64,000 nucleotides of DNA, taken from Actinomadura parmotrematis (GTDB lineage: Bacteria; Actinomycetota; Actinomycetes; Streptosporangiales; Streptosporangiaceae). Below the pieces are notes generated by a model. It ran no database searches and was not told the origin of the DNA. It saw nothing but the letters and a program-made list of their open reading frames with translations. Positions 34,364 to 42,356 of this stretch are shown here, one piece after another. The DNA lies in the NCBI RefSeq assembly GCF_019458805.1, contig NZ_JAIBOA010000002.1, positions 408,601 through 472,600 of the forward strand, read 5' to 3'. Position 1 is the stretch's first letter, and each line of letters opens with the position of its first letter. Both the position numbers and the translations under genes were made by a program.

Positions 34364-34948
34364 ATGGCCGCACCGAGGGGCGACACCCGCGAGCGCATCG
34401 CGCGGGCCGCCGGCACGCTGTTCCGGCGGCAGGGCTACAGCGCCACCGGCCTCCAGCAGATCGCCGCCGCGTCCGGGGCCCGCATCGGCTCGATCTACCA
34501 CTTCTACGCGGGCAAGGACGCCCTCGCCGAGGAGGTCGTCCGCTCCGGCGGCGCCGCCTACGGCGCGCTCGTGCTCGCCCTGCTGGAGGACGGCCCGGAC
34601 GACCCGGTCGAGGCGCTCGGCGCCGCGTTCGCGCAGGCCGCCGCCGACCTCGCCGCGTCCGGCTACGCCGACGCGTGCCCGATCGCCACGATCGCGCTGG
34701 AGGTCGCGAGCACCAGCGAGCCGCTGCGCCGCGCGACCGCCGACGTCTTCGCGTCCTGGCTCGACGGGCTCACCGCCTGGTGCCGGCGCGTCGTGGACGA
34801 CCCCGACGGCGCCCGCGACCTCGCCACCGCGGTCCTGACGTCCCTGGAGGGCGCCTTCATCCTCAGCCGGTCCCTCCGCGACCCCGCCCCCCTCCTCGCC
34901 GCCGGCCGCTCGGCCGCCCGCCTCGCCGCGGCGGTCCGCACCGCCTGA
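34364..34948 (+). CDS. TetR/AcrR family transcriptional regulator
   Basis: A 194-residue regulator whose HTH region is TRERIARAAGTLFRRQGYSATGLQQIAAASGARIGSIYHFYAGKDAL. The C-terminal part (GYADACPIATIALEVAS, DPDGARDLATAVLTSLEGAFILSRSLRD) belongs to the LmrA/YxaF-like group. The 18-bp palindrome in front of it and the divergent hydrolase gene suggest it represses the hydrolase-NIPSNAP unit. Confidence 0.9.
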   Translation: MAAPRGDTRERIARAAGTLFRRQGYSATGLQQIAAASGARIGSIYHFYAGKDALAEEVVRSGGAAYGALVLALLEDGPDDPVEALGAAFAQAAADLAASGYADACPIATIALEVASTSEPLRRATADVFASWLDGLTAWCRRVVDDPDGARDLATAVLTSLEGAFILSRSLRDPAPLLAAGRSAARLAAAVRTA

Positions 34949-34998
34949 CCGGGCGGCCGGCGCGATGAGTTCCGGCCGTCCCGCCGGTCCGTCCTGCC

Positions 34999-35859
34999 AT
35001 GGAGACCAGAACGCTCGCGCTGCCCGGCGCCGACCTCGTCCACGACGTCCGCGGCCCGCTGCCGCCCGCGGACGGGCGCCCGCCGCTGCTCATGATCGGC
35101 CAGCCGATGGACGCGAGCGGCTTCACCACGCTCGCGTCGCTGTTCCCCGACCGCACCGTCGTCACCTGCGACCCGCGCGGGCTCGGCCGCAGCGTCCGCA
35201 AGGACGGCCGCACCGACCACGCGCCCGAGACCCAGGCCGCCGACCTGCACGCCCTCATCGCCGCGCTCGGCGCGGGCCCCGTCGACCTGTTCGCCAGCAG
35301 CGGCGGCGCGGTGACCGCCCTCGCCCTGGTCGCGGCCCACCCCGGCGACGTCGCCACCCTCGTCGCGCACGAGCCGCCCCTCATCCCCGTGCTCCCCGAC
35401 GCCGCGGCCGCCGCCCGCGCCCGCGCCGCCGTCCGCGACGCCTACGAGGCCAAGGGCGCGGGCACCGGCATGGCCGCGTTCATCGCGATGGCCTCGTGGC
35501 AGGGCGAGTACACCGACGCCTACTTCGCCCAGCCCCTCCCCGACCCCGCCGCCTTCGGCCTGCCCACCGGCGACGACGGCACCCGGGACGACCCGCTCCT
35601 GTCCGACCGGTCCTGGGCGGTCAGCGACCACCGCCCCGACATCGGCGCCCTCGCCGCCGCCCCGACCCGCATCGTGATCGCCGTCGGCGAGGAGACCGGC
35701 GACACCTTCACCGGCCGCACCTCGGCGGCCCTGGCCCGCCTCCTGGGCCGGCCGCCGGTCGTCTTCCCCAGCCACCACGCCGGGTTCCTCGGCGGCGAGC
35801 ACGGCCGGGCCGGCCGGCCCGAGGCGTTCGCCCGCAAGCTGCGCGAGGTCCTCGGCTAG
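34999..35859 (+). CDS. Alpha/beta hydrolase
   Basis: A 286-residue hydrolase with IGQPMDASGFTTL as oxyanion region, DPRGLGRS, and the nucleophile elbow DLFASSGGAVTAL (S-x-S-G-G type), an uncommon form of G-x-S-x-G. The C-terminal histidine may be in FPSHHAGFLGG. It lies 50 bp after the TetR gene and may share its transcript. Its stop overlaps the stop of the convergent membrane protein gene by four bases. The substrate is unknown. Confidence 0.85.
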   Translation: METRTLALPGADLVHDVRGPLPPADGRPPLLMIGQPMDASGFTTLASLFPDRTVVTCDPRGLGRSVRKDGRTDHAPETQAADLHALIAALGAGPVDLFASSGGAVTALALVAAHPGDVATLVAHEPPLIPVLPDAAAAARARAAVRDAYEAKGAGTGMAAFIAMASWQGEYTDAYFAQPLPDPAAFGLPTGDDGTRDDPLLSDRSWAVSDHRPDIGALAAAPTRIVIAVGEETGDTFTGRTSAALARLLGRPPVVFPSHHAGFLGGEHGRAGRPEAFARKLREVLG

Positions 35860-36449
35860 CCGCCGGCCGCGCGCTCCACGTAGGGGCGCAGGGCCGCGCG
35901 CAGCCCGGCGGCGTCGGGCGCCTCGGCGACGGCGCCGCCGGACCCCGCCGCGTGCCGCGCCGGGCACGCCCCGCCGCCCGCGACCGAGGCCCGCCCGACC
36001 GGCCGGGCCGTCCTCGCCTCGTACACCTGCACGGTGTATCCGGTCCTCATCAGCGCGACCTTCACCGCCTTCTCCGGATCGACGGGAACCCCCTGCACGT
36101 AGGAGTACAGGCAGGTGCGGACCACCTGCGGCCTGGCCGGGCCCTCCCGATACAGGCAGGCCACCAGCTGCGGACGGGCCGCGTCCCACCCGTCCGGAAC
36201 CTCCACGTCCCCGGCGTACCTCAGCCCGAGCGCCACCGGATGCGGCCCGGCGCCCTGGTACGGCGCGGCGTCCTCCCTGTACCGGGTGTCGGACCGCGCC
36301 GCGCCGCCCGCCTTCTCCGGACAGAACTCCGCGACGGGCGCCGGCGGCGCGGGCGCGTCGTCCAGCCGCCCCGCCAGTTCGATCCCGCCCAGGATCGCGA
36401 CGACGCCGGCGCCGAGGATCCCGAAGGCCCACCGATCCGACCTACGCAT
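35856..36449 (-). CDS. Membrane-anchored protein of unknown function
   Basis: A 197-residue protein with a short basic N-terminus, one membrane helix (WAFGILGAGVVAILGGIEL) and an exported domain with four cysteines (EFCPEKAGG, VACLYRE, RTCLYSYVQG, GACPARHA). The core VACLYREGPARPQVVRTCLYSYVQG resembles the extracytoplasmic domains of several actinobacterial hypothetical proteins. No enzymatic motif is seen. Its 3' end overlaps the convergent hydrolase gene. Confidence 0.65.
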   Translation of the reverse strand: MRRSDRWAFGILGAGVVAILGGIELAGRLDDAPAPPAPVAEFCPEKAGGAARSDTRYREDAAPYQGAGPHPVALGLRYAGDVEVPDGWDAARPQLVACLYREGPARPQVVRTCLYSYVQGVPVDPEKAVKVALMRTGYTVQVYEARTARPVGRASVAGGGACPARHAAGSGGAVAEAPDAAGLRAALRPYVERAAGG

Positions 36450-36533
36450 ACCGTCCAGGACGCACCACCGCCCCGCCCCGTGACAAGTCCCACAGGCGCA
36501 GCGGAGCGCCTCCCGGACGAGAAGCGGCGACCC

Positions 36534-36568
36534 TTGCCGCTAAATAGACCGGTCTGTATATTTTGGCC
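36534..36568 (+). promoter_or_regulatory. Leaderless promoter with a palindrome between -35 and -10
   Basis: TTGCCG (36534-36539) and TATATT (36557-36562) are separated by exactly 17 bp. The ATG of the MBL gene follows only six bases after the -10 element, so the transcript would start at or next to the A of the start codon. No ribosome binding site is present, in agreement. The perfect palindrome AGACCGGTCT (36546-36555) sits in the spacer, a typical TetR operator position. Confidence 0.75.
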
Positions 36569-37390
36569 ATGCGCCACCACCACCTGAACTGCGGAACCCT
36601 GTGCCCGCCCGGCGGGCGGCTCGTCGACGGGACGGGCGGCGTCCTCGCCTTCGCCCGGAACGTGTGCCACTGCCTCCTGCTGGAGACCGACGACGGCCTC
36701 GTCCTGGTCGACACCGGCCTCGGCCTGGACGACGTGCGCGACCCGGCCGGCCTGAACCCGGCGTTCCGGCGGATCGTCCGCCCCGTCCTGGACGAGCGGG
36801 AGACCGCCGTCCGGCAGGTGGCCCGGCTCGGCCACGACCCCCGCGACGTCCGGCACATCGTCCTCACCCACCTGGACCTCGACCACGCGGGCGGCCTCCG
36901 CGACTTCCCGCACGCCAGGGTCCACGTTCACGCCGCGGAGCTGGAGGCCGCCCGGCGCCCCCTCACGTCCCTGGAGCGCTCCCGCTACCGCTCCGCGCAC
37001 TGGTCGCACGGCCCCGACTGGTCACCGCACGCCACCGCGGGCGAGGACTGGTTCGGCTTCACCGCCGTCCGCGACCTGCCGGGCCTGCCGCCCTCGATCC
37101 TGCTCGTCCCCCTGGCCGGCCACACCCGGGGCCACGTCGGCGTCGCCGTCGACACCGGCGGGCGCTGGCTCCTGCACGCCGGCGACGCCTACTTCAACCA
37201 CGCGCAGCTGGAAGCCGAGCCGTCCTGCCCGCCGGCCACCCGGTTCTTCCAGACCCTCATGCAGGCCGACCGCACCACCCGCCTGCACAACCTGCGCCGG
37301 CTCAACGAGCTGGCCCGCACCGGCGCGGCGGACATCTTCAGCGCGCACGACGGGACCGAGTTCGACCGCGCCCGGCTCAGATCTTCGTGA
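36569..37390 (+). CDS. MBL-fold metallo-hydrolase
   Basis: A 273-residue metallo-beta-lactamase-fold hydrolase resembling quorum-quenching lactonases. The metal site is HLDLDHAGG, so the second histidine of the usual HxHxDH is an aspartate. GHTRGHVGV, LLHAGDAYF and the terminal FSAHD supply the remaining ligands. Starting at the ATG at 36569 makes the message leaderless (see promoter entry). The TetR-like palindrome shows it is repressor controlled, but no TetR gene is immediately adjacent; the nearest is at 34364-34948. It overlaps the convergent lipoprotein gene by 14 bp. Confidence 0.88.
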   Translation: MRHHHLNCGTLCPPGGRLVDGTGGVLAFARNVCHCLLLETDDGLVLVDTGLGLDDVRDPAGLNPAFRRIVRPVLDERETAVRQVARLGHDPRDVRHIVLTHLDLDHAGGLRDFPHARVHVHAAELEAARRPLTSLERSRYRSAHWSHGPDWSPHATAGEDWFGFTAVRDLPGLPPSILLVPLAGHTRGHVGVAVDTGGRWLLHAGDAYFNHAQLEAEPSCPPATRFFQTLMQADRTTRLHNLRRLNELARTGAADIFSAHDGTEFDRARLRSS

Positions 37391-37661
37391 TGCAGATCGT
37401 CTTGTCGTCGGTCTGCCACGAGTAGGTGAACATCCCGCCGTCCTTGGGGCAGTCGGCCTTGCGGCCCGGCCCCAGGATCCGGGAGACGCGGTACTTGGCG
37501 TCCGGGGAGTCGCACTTGACGATCTCGGTCTTGTTCAGGTCGGCCATCATGCCGCCGTTGTCCAGGCAGTCGCCTTCCTTGGCCCCGCTGGCCGGGTGGC
37601 CGCAGGCGGTGAGCCCGGCGGCGACGGCAACGACGATCACCGGCACGAGAGTACGACGCAT
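37377..37661 (-). CDS. Small lipoprotein, LppU-like
   Basis: A 94-residue lipoprotein: the signal peptide RRTLVPVIVVAVAAGLTAC ends in lipobox LTAC. The mature part has four further cysteines (GDCLDNGG, VKCDSPDAKYRV, ADCPKDGG, TICITKI), a pattern seen in actinobacterial LppU-like domains (C-L...V-x-C...P-A-x-Y-x-V...C). The ATG at 37661 is preferred over the GTG immediately before it. It probably sits on the outer face of the membrane. The function is unknown. Confidence 0.72.
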   Translation of the reverse strand: MRRTLVPVIVVAVAAGLTACGHPASGAKEGDCLDNGGMMADLNKTEIVKCDSPDAKYRVSRILGPGRKADCPKDGGMFTYSWQTDDKTICITKI

Positions 37662-37777
37662 CACGATCCGCCTTTTATGTCCACGATTGGCGCTGGCGGC
37701 AGATCAAACCACACCTGTCGTAGCTCAGACCCCGAGATCCCCAAGGATTCCCCGACCGCTTCGTGCCACTCCCCGGA

Positions 37778-37808
37778 GGCCTGATCGACGCACCCCTCAG
37801 ATCAGGCC
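37778..37808 (-). terminator. Hairpin overlapping the stop of the DUF3592-like gene
   Basis: GGCCTGATC (37778-37786) and GATCAGGCC (37800-37808) form a perfect 9-bp stem. The stop codon of the 37802-38176 gene lies inside the first arm in transcription order. No T-run follows, so its terminator function is only plausible. Confidence 0.4.
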
Positions 37809-38176
37809 CGCGGCCCGCGGAGTTCCCGGACGGAGCCGCCTGCCGGACCGACCGGAACGCGGCCACGAAAGGGACCGCGCTCCATGCGGCCCCGGCGGAT
37901 CCGCGCGACCGTCAGACCGGCCGCGAGAACAAGACAGATCACCGAGAACCCCGCAGACGCGATCGACCCGCGGAACTGCGCCGCCCCAGGACGGCCCTCC
38001 CGGACCCCGCTGACCTCTGACCCCTCGGCGAGGGCGTAGTAGATCTCGACGCGGTCCCCGACCTTGTACCCGGAAGCCAGCTCTTCGGTCCGGACCGTGC
38101 GAGCCCGCCCCGACCAGTCGGTGTGAGTCAGCCCGTAGTCCGTTCCGTACTTACTGCTCGTGCTCTTCGCGACCAC
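37802..38176 (-). CDS. DUF3592-like membrane protein, probably N-terminally truncated
   Basis: A 124-residue protein with DWSGRARTVRTEELASGYKVGDRVEIYYALAEGSEV, close to the DUF3592 core in which a conserved VGDxVxVxYdP motif is followed by a membrane helix (GFSVICLVLAAGLTVARI). Full-length members begin with another membrane helix, which is missing here. A hydrophobic stretch (MMLVCLLGV) occurs in a different frame upstream near 38260-38290, so a frameshift may have cut the gene. The region 37665-38355 is visibly less GC-rich than its surroundings. Start GTG at 38176 is uncertain. Confidence 0.45.
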   Translation of the reverse strand: MVAKSTSSKYGTDYGLTHTDWSGRARTVRTEELASGYKVGDRVEIYYALAEGSEVSGVREGRPGAAQFRGSIASAGFSVICLVLAAGLTVARIRRGRMERGPFRGRVPVGPAGGSVRELRGPRA

Positions 38177-38315
38177 CGTCGCCCAGGCCCGAGCGTGCGA
38201 GCGTGCGAGCGCTGGAGATCAGCACCCTCCGCGCGGGGAGGCACTACGCCAAGAAGACATACCAGCATCATGCACACTTCCCACCCAGAACGGCGGGGCG
38301 CGGCGCGGGAACGCA

Positions 38316-38347
38316 AAGGGCCGGTTCCGAAGTCGGAACCGGCCCTT
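38316..38347 (-). terminator. Strong hairpin terminator after tRNA-Ala
   Basis: AAGGGCCGGTTCCG (38316-38329) and CGGAACCGGCCCTT (38334-38347) form a perfect 14-bp stem with a 4-base loop. On the minus strand it is followed by TTGCGTT. It begins 8 bp after the 3' end of the tRNA. Confidence 0.8.
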
Positions 38348-38353
38348 GTCACG

Positions 38354-38429
<76 letters not shown>

Positions 38430-38487
38430 GCGGACTCCGTAAGGTTAGCAAACTCCGGCCGGTCCTCGCGCCACCTATAACGGCGGG

Positions 38488-39087
38488 TCACTCCCCGACC
38501 GCGCGGCGGTCGGCCGCGTACTGGTCGAAGACCTCCTCCTCGGCCAGGGCGGTGAGCTCGATGATCTCGGCGTGGTCGGCCGGGTCCGGGGTCTCCTCGG
38601 CGGCGCGGGCGGCGGCCGCCGCGGCGGCGGCGCGGGCCTCGCGGGCGGCGCGGGCGGCCTCGGCGGCCGCCCGGTGGTTGGCGGCGTCCATGCCGACGGC
38701 GACGCGCAGCAGGGCCAGGTGCCCGGCCAGCAGCAGCACCGGCGGGACGGTGATCCACCAGGGCGCCAGGTCCGTCGGGACGAGGGCGAGCGAGGTCAGC
38801 AGGAGGAGGGTGAGGCCGGCCGTGCGGCGGCGGCGGCGGGCGATGACGGTGGCGCGCCTCGGGCGGCGGGGTGCGGGCGGCGGCATGGCGGTGGTGGTCG
38901 CGTCCTGTTCGGGCTCCTGCTCGGGCTCGTCGTCGAGGGCGGCGCTCTCCTCGGGGAGGGCTTCGTCGCCGCGCTTGTGCAGGAAGCGGGAGACTCCGGT
39001 CGCCTCGGTGTCGCGGCGGAGCCACATGGGTACGAGGACGATGGCCCAGACGGCGACGATGGCGAGGTAGAGGACGGCGCTGCTCAC
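38488..39087 (-). CDS. sepX: SepX/GlpR-like divisome membrane protein
   Basis: A 199-residue membrane protein: a first helix at the very N-terminus with VLYLAIVAVWAIVLVPMWLRRDTEA, an acidic then Arg-rich cytoplasmic segment, and two further helices (LTLLLLTSLALVP and WWITVPPVLLLAGHLALL) followed by an Ala-rich coiled C-terminus. The AIVAVWAIVLVPMWLRR signature and the position next to rimJ, moeA, galU and fthC match the actinobacterial SepX/GlpR protein, which in Streptomyces supports FtsZ ring formation. The GTG at 39087 is used; the longer frame upstream lacks family similarity. Assignment rests mainly on signature and synteny. Confidence 0.7.
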   Translation of the reverse strand: MSSAVLYLAIVAVWAIVLVPMWLRRDTEATGVSRFLHKRGDEALPEESAALDDEPEQEPEQDATTTAMPPPAPRRPRRATVIARRRRRTAGLTLLLLTSLALVPTDLAPWWITVPPVLLLAGHLALLRVAVGMDAANHRAAAEAARAAREARAAAAAAAARAAEETPDPADHAEIIELTALAEEEVFDQYAADRRAVGE

Positions 39088-39304
39088 CGGCCCACCGCCG
39101 GTGTGCCCAGGGCACGCTGGATCGGCGGGCCGACATTCGGCACGCACACGTGCATTGGGAGCAGGGTCACGCCCCGCACGGTACGAGCCGGTGTCCGAGG
39201 TTGACGAGCATTCGGGGCGGTGTGTCGCGAGATCGCTGGCGTGGTTACTCTCCGTTTGCCCCGTCTTCTCGAACGCAGGATTCTTACGGCCGCCCGGCCG
39301 CGCG

Positions 39305-39931
39305 TCACGGCGATGACGACGACCTCGGGCGCCCGGCCGGCCAGCGGGCCCGCAGGCCCCCCGGGACGTCCTCGACGGTGAGGGCGTAGCAGAGGTGGTC
39401 GCGCCAGGCGCCGTCGATGTGCAGGTGCCGGCGGCGGACGCCCTCCTCGCGGAAGCCGAGCTTCTCCACCACCCGGCGGCTCGCCGCGTTCTCGGGGCGG
39501 ATGTTGGCCTCCAGGCGGTGCAGGCCGACGGCGAAGAAGCAGTGGTCGACGGCGAGCGCGACGGCCGTCGGGATGACGCCGCGGCCGGCGACCTGCCGGT
39601 CGATCCAGTAGCCGATCTGCGCCGAGCGGGCCGAGCCCCACACGATCGCGCCGATGGTGAGCTGCCCGGCGAACGACCCGTCGTAGGTGACCACCCACGG
39701 CAGCGCGAGGCCCTGGCGCGCCTCGCGGCGCATCGTGTGGACCATGCCGAGGTAGGGGCCGAGGCCGCTGCGGAACAGCGGCGTCTCAGGGTTGGTGGGC
39801 TCCCAGGGGCGGAGCCAGTCGGCGTTGCGCACCCGCAGGTCGCGCCAGGTCGCGGCGTCGCGGTGCCGCAGCGGGCGCAGCCCGACCGGCCCCTCGGTCA
39901 AGGTGACCGGCCATCCCCGCATCCGTTCCAC
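39305..39931 (-). CDS. rimJ: RimJ-like GNAT N-acetyltransferase
   Basis: A 208-residue GNAT protein of the ribosomal-protein-alanine acetyltransferase type (VGLRPLRHRDAATWRDLRVRNADWLRPWEPT, AQIGYWIDRQVAGRGVIPTAVALAVDH, HRLEANIRPENAASRRVVEKLGFREEG). The Q/R-x-x-G-x-G/A acetyl-CoA loop is RQVAGRG. In actinobacteria this gene usually lies between moeA and sepX; here nagA- and DinB-like genes stand between it and the molybdenum cofactor genes. Confidence 0.88.
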   Translation of the reverse strand: MERMRGWPVTLTEGPVGLRPLRHRDAATWRDLRVRNADWLRPWEPTNPETPLFRSGLGPYLGMVHTMRREARQGLALPWVVTYDGSFAGQLTIGAIVWGSARSAQIGYWIDRQVAGRGVIPTAVALAVDHCFFAVGLHRLEANIRPENAASRRVVEKLGFREEGVRRRHLHIDGAWRDHLCYALTVEDVPGGLRARWPAGRPRSSSSP

Positions 39932-39967
39932 GGCTCCATGATTCCCTGGTCGAGCGTCCAGACGCCA

Positions 39968-41164
39968 TCAATTGTCGCCCACATCTTGGCCGGTCCGCAG
40001 GTCCAGCGCATCTTGGCCGGGCGCGGGCGGGAGGTCCGGCAGGCCCGGGGGCCCCGTCCAGCGCCCGCCGCGCATGACGCGGGCGACCGTCAGATCCTCC
40101 TCCAGGACCACCAGGTCCGCGCGCTTTCCCGGTTCCAGCGTCCCGATCCGGCCATCGAGGCCGAGGGCGCGCGCCGGGGTGAGGGACGCGGCGCGGGCGG
40201 CGTCGGGCAGCGGGACGCCCGCGCGGACGGCGCGCCGGAACGCGTCCGCCAGGGTGATGGTGCTGCCCGCCATGGACGTCCCGCCCGCGAGCGTCGCGCG
40301 CCCGCCGCGGACCGCCACGTCCATGACGCCGAGCCGGTAGTCGCCGTCGCCCAGCCCGGCGGCGGCCATCGCGTCGGTGACCAGCGCGACGCGGTCCGCG
40401 CCCGCGGCGGCGAAGACGAGCGCGGCGACGTCGGCGGCGACGTGCATCCCGTCGCCGATCAGCTCGACGGTGACGCGCGGGTCGGCGAGGGCGGCGGCGA
40501 CCGGCCCGCCCTCGCGGTGGTGCAGCGGCCGCATCGCGTTGAACAGGTGGGTGGCGGCGCGGGCGCCGGCGTCGAACGCCGCGCGGACGGTCGCGGCGGT
40601 CGCCTCGGTGTGGCCGACGGCGGCGAGGACGCCGCGGGCGGCGGCGGCGCGGACCAGGTCGAGGGCGCCGGGCAGCTCCGGCGCGATGGTGATCATGCGC
40701 AGGTGGCCGCCGGCGAGGTCGGCGAGCGCGGCGAACTCGGCGGGGTCGGGGGCGCGCAGGAGGTCCGGGTCGTGCGCGCCGCAGCGGGCCCGCGCCAGGT
40801 AGGGGCCCTCCAGGTGGACGCCCGCGACGACGCCCTCGGCGGCGAGCGGCGCGAGGCACGCGACGGCCGCGCGCAGCTCCTCCGGCGTCCCGGTGACGAG
40901 GCTCGCCACGGTCGTGGTGGTGCCGCGCGACAGGTGGAACGCCGCCGCCCGCCGCGCGTCGTCCGCCACGCCCGACTGGTAGGACGCGCCCGCGCCGCCG
41001 TGCACGTGCATGTCGACGAAGCCGGGCACGACGTACCGCCCGCCGAGGTCGACGGCGGCGGCGCCCGGGACCGGCGCGGCCGCGATCTCCGCGCCGTCCA
41101 GGTGCAGGTCGCCGGCCTCGACGCGGTCGGGCAGCACGAGGCGGGCGTTGGTCAGGCTCGTCAC
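39968..41164 (-). CDS. nagA: N-acetylglucosamine-6-phosphate deacetylase
   Basis: A 398-residue amidohydrolase-superfamily enzyme that deacetylates GlcNAc-6-phosphate in amino-sugar recycling. The motifs are VPGFVDMHVHGGAG, GVHLEGPYL, AVGHTEAT, THLFNAM, LIGDGMH and LVTDAMAAAG. Both the metal ligands and the active-site aspartate are present. The start is a GTG at 41164. No nagB or sugar transporter is adjacent. It and the DinB-like gene interrupt an otherwise conserved gene order. Confidence 0.9.
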   Translation of the reverse strand: MTSLTNARLVLPDRVEAGDLHLDGAEIAAAPVPGAAAVDLGGRYVVPGFVDMHVHGGAGASYQSGVADDARRAAAFHLSRGTTTTVASLVTGTPEELRAAVACLAPLAAEGVVAGVHLEGPYLARARCGAHDPDLLRAPDPAEFAALADLAGGHLRMITIAPELPGALDLVRAAAARGVLAAVGHTEATAATVRAAFDAGARAATHLFNAMRPLHHREGGPVAAALADPRVTVELIGDGMHVAADVAALVFAAAGADRVALVTDAMAAAGLGDGDYRLGVMDVAVRGGRATLAGGTSMAGSTITLADAFRRAVRAGVPLPDAARAASLTPARALGLDGRIGTLEPGKRADLVVLEEDLTVARVMRGGRWTGPPGLPDLPPAPGQDALDLRTGQDVGDN

Positions 41165-41201
41165 GCCCTCACTGTACGAACCCCGGCCGCGCCGCCCCCG
41201 T

Positions 41202-41744
41202 TCAGGACGGCAGGAACTCGCTCCGGTGGTTGTACAGGTCGCGCATGACGCCGACTTCGGCCGCGTGGTGGGTGAACTCGTCCAGCACGTGCAGGACGAG
41301 GTCGGTGGCGGTGTTGTCGGCGTAGGACTTGAAGCGCGGGCCGAGCGGCCGCGCCCAGCCGTCCCCGGTGAGCCGCTCCACGTGGCGCTGCCACTCGCGC
41401 TCGGCGCCCTCGACGAACGCGATCGCCTCGGTGGCGCTCCCGGGCAGCTTGATGTCGGCGGGGGCGAGCGGCCCGTCGCCGAACAGGCGGCTGTCGTAGT
41501 CCAGGAAGGTCATGCCGATGTGGCCGAGGCGCCAGGCGATCGTGGTGAAGGGGACGGGGTCGGGCGGGGGCGGGCCGCCGCCCTCGCCGTCGATGCTCCA
41601 GCGGCCGTCCACGAGGCGGACGGACCAGCAGCCGGGCACCGGCTCCCAGCGGTACTCGTCGTCGGTCAGCCCGGCCAGCCGGCCGACCAGGCGCTCGCGG
41701 ACCTCGTCGTAGGTCGCGGCGATGGAGGTGGGGAAATCGCCCAT
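41202..41744 (-). CDS. DinB family protein
   Basis: A 180-residue four-helix-bundle protein of the DinB/YfiT-like superfamily (YDEVRERLVGRLAGLTDDEYRWEPVPGCWSV, IAWRLGHIGMTFLDYDSRLF, VLHVLDEFTHHAAEVGVMRDLY). The probable metal ligands are the histidines in WRLGHIG and EFTHHAAE. Members include thiol-dependent transferases and maleylpyruvate-isomerase-like enzymes; the specific activity is unknown. It ends 37 bp before the nagA start and may be cotranscribed with it. Confidence 0.85.
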   Translation of the reverse strand: MGDFPTSIAATYDEVRERLVGRLAGLTDDEYRWEPVPGCWSVRLVDGRWSIDGEGGGPPPPDPVPFTTIAWRLGHIGMTFLDYDSRLFGDGPLAPADIKLPGSATEAIAFVEGAEREWQRHVERLTGDGWARPLGPRFKSYADNTATDLVLHVLDEFTHHAAEVGVMRDLYNHRSEFLPS

Positions 41745-41830
41745 GCCCTCAATATGATCCTCGCCGGTCAGGCAGCGTCAAGCAGGGATTCCTCACAATA
41801 TCGATAGATTTGGACCGGTCCTGTGACGCA

Positions 41831-41855
41831 GCCCGCCTGGCGCTCCCCGGCGGGC
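41831..41855 (-). terminator. Hairpin after the molybdenum cofactor operon
   Basis: GCCCGCC (41831-41837) and GGCGGGC (41849-41855) form a 7-bp GC stem 3 bp beyond the moaB stop on the minus strand. There is no T-run, as is common for terminators in this kind of genome. Confidence 0.45.
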
Positions 41856-41858
41856 GGT

Positions 41859-42356
41859 TCAGAGGGCGACGCCGTCCTCGGGGCGCGGGTGGTCGCCGCC
41901 GCCGATCTGGTCGGCGGCGTGCCGCAGGACCGGGCCGAGCACGGCCATGCCGTCGCGGACGCCGCCGGTCGAGCCGGGCAGGTTGACGATCAGCGTGCGG
42001 CCGGCGACGCCGGCGAGGCCGCGCGACAGGATCGCCGCCGGCACCGCGTCGCGGCCCTGCAGCCGGATCGCCTCGGCGATGCCGGGGACCTCGCGGTCCA
42101 GGACGGGCCGGGTCCGCTCGGGCGTCTCGTCGGTCGGGGTGAGGCCGGTGCCGCCGGAGGTCACCACCACGTCGTAGCCGGACGCGACGGCGTCGCGCAG
42201 CACGCCGGTCACGGCCTCGCCGTCGGGGATGACGACCGGGCCGTCGACCTCGCAGCCCGCCTCGGTCAGCAGGTCGACCAGGACGGGCCCGGAGGTGTCG
42301 GCGTAGACGCCCGCCGCGGCCCGGTTGGACACGGTCACGGCCATCGCGCGGATCAT
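41859..42356 (-). CDS. moaB: Molybdenum cofactor biosynthesis protein MoaB/MogA
   Basis: A 165-residue MoCF-domain protein that adenylylates molybdopterin before metal insertion. The motifs are VTVSNRAAAGVYADTSGPVL, VVVTSGGTGLTPTDETPE and LIVNLPGSTGGVRDGM. The start ATG at 42356 overlaps the moaC stop as ATGA. It is the last gene of the coupled moeA-moaC-moaB unit. Confidence 0.92.
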   Translation of the reverse strand: MIRAMAVTVSNRAAAGVYADTSGPVLVDLLTEAGCEVDGPVVIPDGEAVTGVLRDAVASGYDVVVTSGGTGLTPTDETPERTRPVLDREVPGIAEAIRLQGRDAVPAAILSRGLAGVAGRTLIVNLPGSTGGVRDGMAVLGPVLRHAADQIGGGDHPRPEDGVAL

